Positions 52,839 to 60,395 of a stretch of DNA of 64,000 bases are shown piece by piece (the first letter of the stretch is position 1; every line of letters starts with the position of its first letter). Below the pieces are notes generated by a model. It ran no database searches and was not told the origin of the DNA. It was given only the letters and a program-made list of their open reading frames with translations. Location: positions 62,001-126,000 of the forward strand of contig JBBRTB010000001.1 in the NCBI GenBank assembly GCA_038244815.1, in the 5' to 3' direction. The position numbers were made by a program, and so were the translations under genes. This DNA is from DASVHS01 sp038244815 (lineage in GTDB: Bacteria > Acidobacteriota > Thermoanaerobaculia > Gp7-AA8).

Positions 52839-54251
52839 ATGACGCGAATCAAGAGCATTTCGAGATTTGCAGCGGTACTCGTCGCGGTGCTGATGGCGCT
52901 TCCGGCCTTCGCGGCGGCGCGCGGTACGGCGAACTTCACCCGCTTCGTGGCCCTGGGCGACAGCTACGGCGCCGGCTTCGAGAGCGGCTCGCTCAATCAG
53001 AATCATCAGCCTTACAGCTGGCCGGCCGTCATCGCCCGCCAGGCCGGCGCGCCCGACTTCCAGCAGCCGCTGGTGAGCTTCCCCGGCATCAGCAACGAGC
53101 TGCAGATCGTCGACATCATTTCCTATCCGCCGGTCATTCTTCCGGCGCCGGGCGCCGGACATCCGGTCAATCTCACGCTGGCGCGGCCATACAACAATCT
53201 CAGCATCCCCGGCGCAAACGTCAACGACCTGACCACGCTCACCGGAGCGGAGCAGAATCCGACCTCGACCGCGGGTTTGTTCGCGCAATTCATCCTGCGC
53301 GGACTGGGAACGGCGGTGCAGCAAGCCTCGGCCGAACAGCCGACGTTCATCGCCATCTGGATCGGCGGCAACGATCTTCTCGGGTCGGTTCTCTCCGGGA
53401 CACCGAAGGCGCTCACCCCCACCGACGCGTTCAAGACCGCTTACAACAAGATGCTCGACCAGCTGGTCGCCGCGAATCCGAATGCGGGAATGGTCGTCGG
53501 AAACATGCCGACGAACGCCGGCTCGCTGCCGTATCTCACCACCGTTCCGCGGGTGCTCATCAACCCGGCCACCCGGCAGCCGGTCATTTTCAACGGCGCG
53601 CCCATCCCTCTCATCGCGGAGCTCGGTGACGGAACCGTCGGACCGCTTCCAGCCGGCAGCTTCGTTCTGCTGCCGTACTCCGGACAGATCGCCACCGGCT
53701 ACGGGATCCCGTCGTTCCTCGCGGCCGATCCCCTCTTCGCCAGTCTGCCGAACATCGGCAAACCGCTGCTCGATTCGTGGGTGCTCACGCCGGCGGAAGC
53801 GACCCAGATCGCCGCGCGCGCCGTGGAGTACAACCAGGTCATCAACGATGCCGCGTCAGCGCGCAACATTCCCGTCGCCGACATCAATGGTCTCTTCAAC
53901 AAGTTCGCGAGCCCGGCCGGATATCAGGTCGGCCCGTTCACGTTCACTGCGTCGTACATCACCGGCGGTCTGTTCAGCCTCGACGGCTTCCACATGACCG
54001 ACATCGGGTACACGCTCTTCGCGAACCAGTACATCCGTGCCATCAACGCCGCCTACGACTCCAGAATCCCGCTGGCGTCGATCACGTCGCTGTTCGCGAA
54101 CAACGGCGCGTTCTTCCCCGAGCAGTCGATGACTTCGGGCAACGTCTTCATGAGCGGCATGGAGTGGACGCTGAGCAGTGATGCGTCGCGGGAGATGCTG
54201 CAGTTCGCCCCCCCCGTGGCACCGCACAGGCTTCGAGCGGTAGGGCACTAG
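52839..54251 (+). CDS. secreted SGNH/GDSL hydrolase
   Basis: A 470-residue exported esterase. Signal peptide at 1-30 (FAAVLVAVLMALPAFAAA). Block I is FVALGDSYGAGFESGS with the nucleophile serine; block III is WIGGNDLLG; block V is DGFHMTDIGYTLFANQYI with the Asp-His pair. AAAGGAG stands before the ATG. Together with the upstream FadL-type channel it would hydrolyse lipids outside and import the acids. A terminator follows at 54261. The C-terminal 100 residues are Ser/Ala-rich without known domain. Confidence 0.87.
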   Translation: MTRIKSISRFAAVLVAVLMALPAFAAARGTANFTRFVALGDSYGAGFESGSLNQNHQPYSWPAVIARQAGAPDFQQPLVSFPGISNELQIVDIISYPPVILPAPGAGHPVNLTLARPYNNLSIPGANVNDLTTLTGAEQNPTSTAGLFAQFILRGLGTAVQQASAEQPTFIAIWIGGNDLLGSVLSGTPKALTPTDAFKTAYNKMLDQLVAANPNAGMVVGNMPTNAGSLPYLTTVPRVLINPATRQPVIFNGAPIPLIAELGDGTVGPLPAGSFVLLPYSGQIATGYGIPSFLAADPLFASLPNIGKPLLDSWVLTPAEATQIAARAVEYNQVINDAASARNIPVADINGLFNKFASPAGYQVGPFTFTASYITGGLFSLDGFHMTDIGYTLFANQYIRAINAAYDSRIPLASITSLFANNGAFFPEQSMTSGNVFMSGMEWTLSSDASREMLQFAPPVAPHRLRAVGH

Positions 54252-54260
54252 AAATCAAAA

Positions 54261-54286
54261 GGGCGGCCCTGTGGCCGCCCTTTTTT
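54261..54286 (+). terminator. rho-independent terminator after the SGNH gene
   Basis: GGGCGGCC pairs with GGCCGCCC around a CTGT loop, followed by TTTTTT. It closes the fadL-esterase transcript. Confidence 0.9.
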
Positions 54287-54306
54287 CGTGGTCGACCAAC
54301 GACCCA

Positions 54307-54687
54307 TTACGTTCCCGCCGGCCGCCCGCGCGGCGATGGCTTCGAGATATCGATCATGGCCATGCGTTCTTTCTCGTCGTACCAGCAGTGAAAGCGCTTG
54401 ATGCCCGGGACTTCGATCTCGTAGAACCGGAAAAAGCTCGGAACGTGCAGCGAGGTCGACTTATCGGATTGTCGAATCTTCGCGGAGCCTTCTTCCTTCC
54501 GGTCGAGAGGCTTGATCCCGATCACTTTCCGCTTCTTGTCGTAGTAGAGGTTCGCGCTGGCTTTGCCGCGGAGCCGGAGCATGTTGGCCACGGGGGACGG
54601 CAAGCGGATGAGGCGCGATTGAACGATCGTGGCTGACGCGGGAAAGCGCTCAAACTCCGGCTTGGGGTCCCACTTATCAAATCCCAT
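54307..54687 (-). CDS. hypothetical protein, possibly AbrB-like
   Basis: A 126-residue soluble basic protein. The start MGFDKWDPKPEFERFPASA has GAGGAGTCGGAGA upstream. The core ANMLRLRGKASANLYYDKKRKVIGIKPLDRKEEG...SFFRFYEIE has the layout of small, uncharacterised proteins with an AbrB-like swapped-hairpin pattern and the RxIGI(K/R)P motif. A strong sigma-70-type promoter lies upstream in AT-rich DNA. It looks like an accessory gene. Confidence 0.55.
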   Translation of the reverse strand: MGFDKWDPKPEFERFPASATIVQSRLIRLPSPVANMLRLRGKASANLYYDKKRKVIGIKPLDRKEEGSAKIRQSDKSTSLHVPSFFRFYEIEVPGIKRFHCWYDEKERMAMIDISKPSPRGRPAGT

Positions 54688-54702
54688 TCTCCGACTCCTC
54701 AC

Positions 54703-55001
54703 CCATCACGAACCCTGGAGCGCGTGCGTAGATAAGATCATAAAAACCCCAGTCTTTTTGTCAACATTAATCGCACTGAATTGGCCTCTCGAAAAACATC
54801 ATATCCCCGGTCGTTATTCTGTAATAACTACAAAAGACAAACTGCTTTTTCAGTGCCCATTCGCTGCCCCTATTACCGTAACTAAATGAGTATTAGGCAT
54901 TTAGGTCCATCCACGGGCATGGCCGGGAAGGAGCAGACCGGGCGGACTCAGCCACTGGAGCCTTTCCGCCCCGTCCGAACGAAATCTCGCTCCGGCCTGC
55001 T
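54703..55001. other. AT-rich gap, atypical base composition
   Basis: Bases about 54725-54900 are strikingly AT-rich compared with the rest of the window. They hold the promoter of the minus-strand gene at 54687, and no gene of their own. The patch borders the broken comM copy and may be the edge of imported DNA. Confidence 0.55.
54737..54764 (-). promoter_or_regulatory. sigma-70-type promoter (TTGACA-16-TATGAT)
   Basis: On the minus strand the -35 TTGACA is at 54759-54764 and the -10 TATGAT at 54737-54742, spacing 16. The transcript would have a leader of about 45 bases with a Shine-Dalgarno site. This is one of only two near-consensus -35/-10 promoters I see; most genes here show just a -10 box close to the start codon. 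Confidence 0.65.
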
Positions 55002-55280
55002 TCAGGCCCGAAAATAGGCCCGATCGAGCGCCCGGTACTGCACCGACTCGGCCACGTGAGAGGCCTCGATCCGTTCGCAACCGCCCAGGTCGGCGATGGT
55101 GCGCGAGACCTTCAGAATCCGGTCGTGCGCGCGCGCCGAAAGGCCCAGGCGAGCGCGCTCTCGACCCGCGCGCGGATGGCTTCCGAGGGTTCGGCGGGCT
55201 CGATGCCGGTGATCCCTTCGCACGGAACCTTTTGCAAGGAAGCGCGCGATCTGCCCCTGGCCGCAGACGCACTCACGCGA
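55002..55280 (-). pseudogene. broken 3' fragment of comM
   Basis: Bases 55008-55152 are 144/145 identical to the 3' end of intact comM (58123-58267). Beyond 55152 the match resumes after a deletion of about 120 bases (GCGCGCTCTCGAC...), then breaks again after a second deletion and fades near 55280. Similarity in that further part is clearly lower than in the first 145 bases. The coding part retains [20 protein letters not shown] and a stop. It cannot make a working protein. Confidence 0.85.
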
Positions 55281-55759
55281 ACGCCAGAACCCAACACCGA
55301 GCGTCCACCGACCGAATCCGAAGAAGCCGAACCGCCGCAGGACTCTCGATCTTCAAACTTGCGAGCCATCTCCGCGTTGACGCGAGCTCGGTTCGCGCGT
55401 GAGAGGCCGCCCTTCATCGCCGGTCAAAACGCTCGGCCGCGAGGCTCGATGCGTGGCTGACATCTACCTCAGCGTCAAGCGGAGTGACGCCATGAATCGC
55501 ACTGAGTGGTCGTCGATTCGAGACCGCGCACTTCTCGATGTTTTGCTCGGCACCGCTGGCTGCGAACGTAAACGCGCCACGGTCCAGACTGACTCCGTGT
55601 GAACGACAACGTACGGCGGGTTGGGCGAGGCCGGAGTCGTACCCATCGTTGGGCTTGCTGCTTCGATCGGGCATACGCTTTAAAGCGAGCAGGCCTGATG
55701 TACCTGCGCGTGACCCCGTCGTCGCGCCCGCGCATTAGTTATCTGCTAGGATCGACTTC
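55281..55759. other. non-coding gap without recognisable features
   Basis: Short open frames occur on both strands but none has a start context, family motif or codon pattern. Only the -10 box TAGGAT at 55747-55752 before the next gene is visible. Confidence 0.5.
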
Positions 55760-58099
55760 GTGCCGCGGCTGCTTATTTCTGTCATGCTCATCGCGCTTTT
55801 CGCGGGTCCTGCAAGCGCGAGTTTTCGCATCACGCCCGAACAGGGGATTTCCGCGCCGTCTACCGCCCCTGCTGAAGGGAGGAACACGCCGGCGGCCATC
55901 GGGAGCGACGGCGATCGGTTCGTCGTGTTCTGGATCAACTACGGCATCCTGTCGGCGACGTCGATCGCCCAGGACGGTCAGGTCGAAGGAACCGTCGCGA
56001 TTCCCACATCCTCGTCAGTAGACGACCTCTCGGTGTGTTGGACAGGATCGTCGTATCTTGCGACGTGGCAGCAGGGATCCGACGTCTATGCGGCGACGCT
56101 GGCACGGGACGGAGGCATCCTCTCGCCAGCGCACGTGATCGCACGCGATGCCCGCACGCGAAGTGGAGGTCTGGCCAGCAACGGCCGCCGGGCATTCGTC
56201 GCGTACACCGCTCTTCCCTCTATCGTCGTGACGGGAGCTCTTCTCGATCTGAACGCGAACGTGGTCGCGTCGGATCTGCCCCTTCCCATCACTGACATCG
56301 CTTCGAACCTCATCGGCGAGATCGTCCCGCTCGTTTCGTCCGACGGAAACGACTTCGCAGTCGTGTGGAGAAGCGGTGAGCTGGTGCCGATCCCGCCGAG
56401 CGCGCTGTCGGATCCACCGCCCTTGGCTGAGCTGTTTCACGACTTTCATCTGCTTCGTCTCAGCGACAGCGGGGCGGTGATCGGCGACCGAATCGATCTC
56501 GGCCGCACCGAGCAGGCAGGTGACCTCGGCATCGCATTCGGCGGAGGAGTCTACGCCGTCGTTACAAATGAGAGCCATCTGATCAAACCAGCGGAGGCTC
56601 AACAGCGCGTCGTACGATTCATTGTCGATCCGAAGTCCGGCATCGTCACGAAGCTTCCGCTCCTGGATGTCGCGGGCGGCACAGTCGTGTCCGTGTTATG
56701 GAACGGCAGCCGGTTCATCGCCTACTGGATGCTCTATTCGCAAACGTTTTCGCAGCTCGACACACTGCGTTTCAGCGGTTCGCCCGAGTCGGACTCTCCG
56801 CCGGTCGCCGAACCGATGACGGCGCCACACCTCGCCCAATCTCCGATCCTTGTGTCGAACGGCCGGCAGGTCTTTGGCGCCTGGACCGAGTACACGAGCG
56901 ACTTGTGCTGCGTCTTGTCGGATGTTCTCGGCACTTTCCTCGATGCGGATGCGGTTACGGCGAGCGATTCACCGCTTCTCGTATCCGCCGGCTGGTCGCG
57001 ACAATTCTCCCCATCGATTGCGACTTCCGGCTCGGATTCGCTCGTGACCTGGATTGATGGGTACGACAATGGCGAAACCGGCGCGCTGGTCGGCGTTCGC
57101 ATCGGCGCGAATGGCGCGCTGATCGACCGCGTTCCGTTCGAGATCGCGCCAGCGGTTGCGCTTTACTCAAAGCCGGCTGTCGTGTTTGCCGGACAGTCGT
57201 ATCTCGTCTTCTGGTCGGAATCTCTCAAGAGCAACGGGTCGAGCTCAGTCATCGCACGCAGTGTCGGTCGCGATGGTTCGCTCGGCGCTCGGCTACGCCT
57301 CGGAGCCGGCTATTCGGTTTCGGCAGCCTCGAACGGCAGCACGGCGCTTGTCGCATTCACTGGCGCAACTCAGGTCGTGGCCTGCCGCTTCACCGCAAGC
57401 GGCAGTCCGATCGACACCACACCACTCGTCATTGGCGCCGGCGGTGGCCCGCAGGTCGCCAGCAACGGAACCGACTTCTTCGTCGCCTGGAACGTCGGTA
57501 GTGACTTCTGGCAATTTCCCTCTCCCGACCTTGTCGACGTCTTCGGAGCCCGCGTCACAGCGGCGGGTTCGGTCGATGCTTCCCCACTACCGATCGCAAC
57601 CGGACCAGCCGATCAGATTCTCTCCGCCATCGGCAGCGACGGTCGCGACTACCTTGTCGTATACCAGCTGTTCATCGCGATGAACCAGACGCGCGTGCTC
57701 ACGGCGAAGCGCGTTTTGCGCGAGGGACAGCTCGACGGAGCGGCATCATCGGACGAGGGGGCGATCGTCGCGTCAGTCAATTTGGAGACCAGTTTTTCGA
57801 GCGTGTCGATCGTTCATGAGAGCGGGTATTGGATCGGCTGGACACAGAGCGAGCCGGGGACCGACTCGATCATGCTCGTGCACACGGACGTGCAGGGCAA
57901 TCCTGCAACGCCGATCACGCTTACGTCATCCGGCACGTCGTTGCGTAGCGCCGCGATCTCACTCGCGCAAGCGCCCGGCAGTGCGCTGCAGATTGCCTAC
58001 TCCCGGCGCATCACCGAGGGCGCTTACGTGCCAACGAGCCGCGTGTTCGTTCGCCTGGCGGGTGATTTTGCGAGTCGCTCGCGCATTGCGAACCACTAA
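55760..58099 (+). CDS. large secreted beta-propeller-like repeat protein
   Basis: A 779-residue exported protein. The signal peptide is MPRLLISVMLIALFAGPASA. The mature part has about a dozen degenerate repeats of the form ASNGxxFxVxW...G....A..., for example GSDGDRFVVFW, SSDGNDFAVVW, ASNGTDFFVAW and GSDGRDYLVVYQ, which suggests a beta-propeller or beta-solenoid. Related proteins abound in Acidobacteriota but have no assigned role. GTG 55760 is seven bases after a TAGGAT -10 box. The gene is bracketed by the two comM 3' ends. Confidence 0.68.
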   Translation: MPRLLISVMLIALFAGPASASFRITPEQGISAPSTAPAEGRNTPAAIGSDGDRFVVFWINYGILSATSIAQDGQVEGTVAIPTSSSVDDLSVCWTGSSYLATWQQGSDVYAATLARDGGILSPAHVIARDARTRSGGLASNGRRAFVAYTALPSIVVTGALLDLNANVVASDLPLPITDIASNLIGEIVPLVSSDGNDFAVVWRSGELVPIPPSALSDPPPLAELFHDFHLLRLSDSGAVIGDRIDLGRTEQAGDLGIAFGGGVYAVVTNESHLIKPAEAQQRVVRFIVDPKSGIVTKLPLLDVAGGTVVSVLWNGSRFIAYWMLYSQTFSQLDTLRFSGSPESDSPPVAEPMTAPHLAQSPILVSNGRQVFGAWTEYTSDLCCVLSDVLGTFLDADAVTASDSPLLVSAGWSRQFSPSIATSGSDSLVTWIDGYDNGETGALVGVRIGANGALIDRVPFEIAPAVALYSKPAVVFAGQSYLVFWSESLKSNGSSSVIARSVGRDGSLGARLRLGAGYSVSAASNGSTALVAFTGATQVVACRFTASGSPIDTTPLVIGAGGGPQVASNGTDFFVAWNVGSDFWQFPSPDLVDVFGARVTAAGSVDASPLPIATGPADQILSAIGSDGRDYLVVYQLFIAMNQTRVLTAKRVLREGQLDGAASSDEGAIVASVNLETSFSSVSIVHESGYWIGWTQSEPGTDSIMLVHTDVQGNPATPITLTSSGTSLRSAAISLAQAPGSALQIAYSRRITEGAYVPTSRVFVRLAGDFASRSRIANH

Positions 58100-58116
58100 G
58101 TGAGCTCGGCGAACCA

Positions 58117-59655
58117 TCACGACCGAAAATAGGCCCGATCGAGCGCCCGGTACTGCACCGACTCGGCCACGTGAGAGGCCTCGATCCGCTCGCAACCGCC
58201 CAGGTCGGCGATGGTGCGCGAGACCTTCAGAATCCGGTCGTGCGCGCGCGCCGAAAGGCCCAGGCGATCGATGGCCGTGGTCAGCAGCTTCCGTGACCCG
58301 GCGTCGAGCTCGCACCACTTCCTCATGTGACGCGTAGTCATCTCCGCGTTGATGCAGATGTGCACGCGGCGAAACCGTTCGCGCTGGATCTGCCGCGCGC
58401 TCTCGACACGCGTGCGGATGGCCTCGGAGGGTTCGGCGGGCTCGATGCCGGCGATCTCTTCGCTCGTCAGGGAAGCCACTTCCACCTGCAGGTCGATGCG
58501 GTCGAGCAGAGGCCCGGATACTTTTGCCAGGTAGCGTGCGATCTGTCCCGCGCCGCAAACGCATTCGCGTCGCCCGTCGTTGAAGAATCCACAGGGGCAG
58601 GGATTGAGCGCGGCGGCAAGCGTGAAGCGCGACGGGTAGGTGACGCTGCGCGCGGCACGCGCGATGGTGACGATGCCGTCTTCCATCGGCTGGCGCATGA
58701 CCTCGAGCGTCTCGCGCCGGAACTCCGGCAGCTCGTCGAGGAACAACACGCCGTGATGCGCGAGGCTCACTTCGCCCGGCCTCATCGGCGTTCCGCCGCC
58801 GGCCAGCCCCGCCGTCGAGATCGTGTGGTGCGGTGCGCGAAAAGGACGGCGTGTGAGCAGACCGCTGCCCGGCGCCAGCGTCCCGGCCACCGAATGGATC
58901 TTCGTCGTCACGATCGCTTCATCGAGCGTGGGGAGCGGCAGGATCGACGCCAGCCGCTTCGCCAGCATCGTCTTTCCCGATCCGGGCGGCCCGATCATCA
59001 TGACGTTGTGGCCGCCCGCGGCCGCAACTTCCAGAGCGCGCTTTGCCTGCGCCTGGCCCCGCACGTCGCTGAAGTCCGCGGCGTCATCGAAGACATCGAT
59101 CCGCTGCGACGACACGGTTGGCGCGATCGCACACTCGCCGCGCAGGTGCGCGAGCAGTCCCAGCAGGTGCGTCGCGCCGATCACGCGCATGGTCCGTACC
59201 GCCGCGGCCTCGTTGGCGTTCGCCTGTGGAACGATCAGCTCGCGGATCGAACTGTCGCCCGCCAGTGCCGCGGAGATCGACAGCGTTCCGCGCACCGGGG
59301 TCAGTGTCCCGTCGAGAGACAACTCGCCGACGAACACACGGCCGGCCACGTGCTCGTCCGACAGGAACTCCAGCGCGTGGAGAATGCCGACGGCGATGGG
59401 CAGGTCGAACGCGGAGCCCTCCTTGCGCACATCAGCCGGCGACAGATTCACCGTGATGTGGCGCGGCGGCAGATAGAGCCCGCAGTTGTGCAGGGCCGAG
59501 CGTACGCGCGCATACGACTCGCGCACTGCCGCGTCGGGCAGTCCGACCAGAGTGAAGCCGGGCTGGGCGGAGTGGCCGTGCCCGCCATCGACTTCGATGA
59601 TGATCCGTACAGCGTCAATTCCGAGAGTAGCCGCACTCCATACCTTGGTGAGCAT
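58117..59655 (-). CDS. comM: ComM/YifB-family AAA+ Mg-chelatase-like ATPase
   Basis: A 512-residue helicase-like ATPase that aids branch migration in natural transformation. The N-terminal Lon-type fold has HGHSAQPGFTLVGLPDAAVRESYARVRSAL; the AAA+ core has Walker A GPPGSGKTMLAKRL (about 218-231), DEAIVTTKIHSVAGTL and Walker B LFLDELPEF; a C-rich CPCGFFNDGRRECVC cluster is typical of the family; the C-domain ends [12 protein letters not shown] partial duplicate of its 3' end lies 3.1 kb away. Confidence 0.93.
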   Translation of the reverse strand: MLTKVWSAATLGIDAVRIIIEVDGGHGHSAQPGFTLVGLPDAAVRESYARVRSALHNCGLYLPPRHITVNLSPADVRKEGSAFDLPIAVGILHALEFLSDEHVAGRVFVGELSLDGTLTPVRGTLSISAALAGDSSIRELIVPQANANEAAAVRTMRVIGATHLLGLLAHLRGECAIAPTVSSQRIDVFDDAADFSDVRGQAQAKRALEVAAAGGHNVMMIGPPGSGKTMLAKRLASILPLPTLDEAIVTTKIHSVAGTLAPGSGLLTRRPFRAPHHTISTAGLAGGGTPMRPGEVSLAHHGVLFLDELPEFRRETLEVMRQPMEDGIVTIARAARSVTYPSRFTLAAALNPCPCGFFNDGRRECVCGAGQIARYLAKVSGPLLDRIDLQVEVASLTSEEIAGIEPAEPSEAIRTRVESARQIQRERFRRVHICINAEMTTRHMRKWCELDAGSRKLLTTAIDRLGLSARAHDRILKVSRTIADLGGCERIEASHVAESVQYRALDRAYFRS

Positions 59656-59724
59656 GGCGAAGCGACCCGCGGAAGTCCCACCCCGAGGCTACCTCGGCTG
59701 GCGCAATGTGCGCAATACTCCCCG

Positions 59725-59799
59725 GATGGGGTCAGAGCTTTGGTTCGTCACTTTTCCACGTAGGGTAGAAAAGTGACGAACCAAAGCTCTGACCCCATC
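59725..59799. repeat. perfect long inverted repeat (32-base arms)
   Basis: Arms 59725-59756 and 59768-59799 are exact reverse complements around an 11-base loop. Each arm starts GATGGGGTCAGAGCTTTGG. Such long hairpins built on TGGGGTCAGAGC resemble REP units linked to REP-associated tyrosine transposases. No transposase lies in this window. It sits in the divergent gap between comM and the PHA-type gene, 13 bases before the latter's start. Confidence 0.85.
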
Positions 59800-59812
59800 T
59801 ACGGAGGGAAGA

Positions 59813-60109
59813 GTGCGCATTGCGGTTCCACACTTCACGACGCGCGATAACGCGCGCAGGATCATCGAGCAGAAGCTGACGGCTCTTCAGACGCAGTACG
59901 GGCATTACGCGAACGACGTCGATCACCAGTGGCAGGGCGACACGCTGCACTTCGGCTTCAAGGCGAAAGGGATCAGCGGCAAGGGAACGGTGGAGATCAC
60001 CGACAGCGACGTGATCATCGACGGAAAGCTGCCGTTGATCGCCAAACCGTTCGAATCGCGCGTCCGGAGCACCGTCGAGCACGAAGCTGAACAGATGTTC
60101 AAAGCGTGA
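59813..60109 (+). CDS. polyhydroxyalkanoic-acid system-type protein
   Basis: A 98-residue soluble protein matching the PF09650 family: MRIAVPHFTTRDNARRIIEQKL, then HYANDVDHQWQGDTLHFGFKAKGISGKGTVEITDSDVIIDGKLP. Members are found with PHA synthesis genes, but none are nearby. The GTG is preceded by GGAGGGAAG. The upstream 75-base palindrome could sequester or stabilise the 5' region. Confidence 0.72.
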   Translation: MRIAVPHFTTRDNARRIIEQKLTALQTQYGHYANDVDHQWQGDTLHFGFKAKGISGKGTVEITDSDVIIDGKLPLIAKPFESRVRSTVEHEAEQMFKA

Positions 60110-60110
60110 T

Positions 60111-60323
60111 CTAGCGTTTCTTCAGGATTCGTTTCAGCGCATCGACATTCGGGTCGACGAACAGACGGCCATTCACTTCGACCGCCGGATCCGTTCCCAG
60201 GTGCACGGTATGCGACAGCCCTTCCGGCTGCACGAGCTCGTGCTCGACGTGAAACTGACTCAGGAACCCTGCGATCAGTCTTGTCTTCTGTTTTCTTGTT
60301 CCGGGGAAAAACCTTACGGTCAT
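60111..60323 (-). CDS. small glutaredoxin-fold-like protein
   Basis: A 70-residue protein: MTVRFFPGTRKQKTRLIAGFLSQFHVEHELVQP...DPAVEVNGRLFVDPNVDALKRILKKR. The strand-helix pattern and the late PAVEVNGRLFVDPNV resemble a glutaredoxin-like fold, but no redox cysteines exist. The open frame extends to a TTG at 60380, but that TTG is the first codon of a -35 box (TTGACA), so I place the start at ATG 60323. Convergent with the PHA-type gene. Function unknown. Confidence 0.5.
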   Translation of the reverse strand: MTVRFFPGTRKQKTRLIAGFLSQFHVEHELVQPEGLSHTVHLGTDPAVEVNGRLFVDPNVDALKRILKKR

Positions 60324-60351
60324 CCTCCCTCCCTTCCACCCAAGTACGAGG

Positions 60352-60380
60352 ACGGTATCCCTGGTGATTACAGATGTCAA
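60352..60380 (-). promoter_or_regulatory. sigma-70-type promoter (TTGACA-17-TACCGT)
   Basis: The -35 TTGACA is at 60375-60380 and the -10 TACCGT at 60352-60357 with an ideal 17-base spacer. It would serve the 70-residue gene starting at 60323. Confidence 0.5.
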
Positions 60381-60395
60381 ATAAGCACGCCCGCC

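Noticed and set aside
55281..55759. Small ORFs in the gap after the comM fragment
   Set aside because: None has start context or homology-like pattern; they appear as chance open frames in GC-rich DNA.
60324..60380. N-terminal extension of the 70-residue gene from TTG 60380
   Set aside because: The TTG is part of a TTGACA -35 box with a -10 element 17 bases on; residues before ATG 60323 would be promoter sequence.
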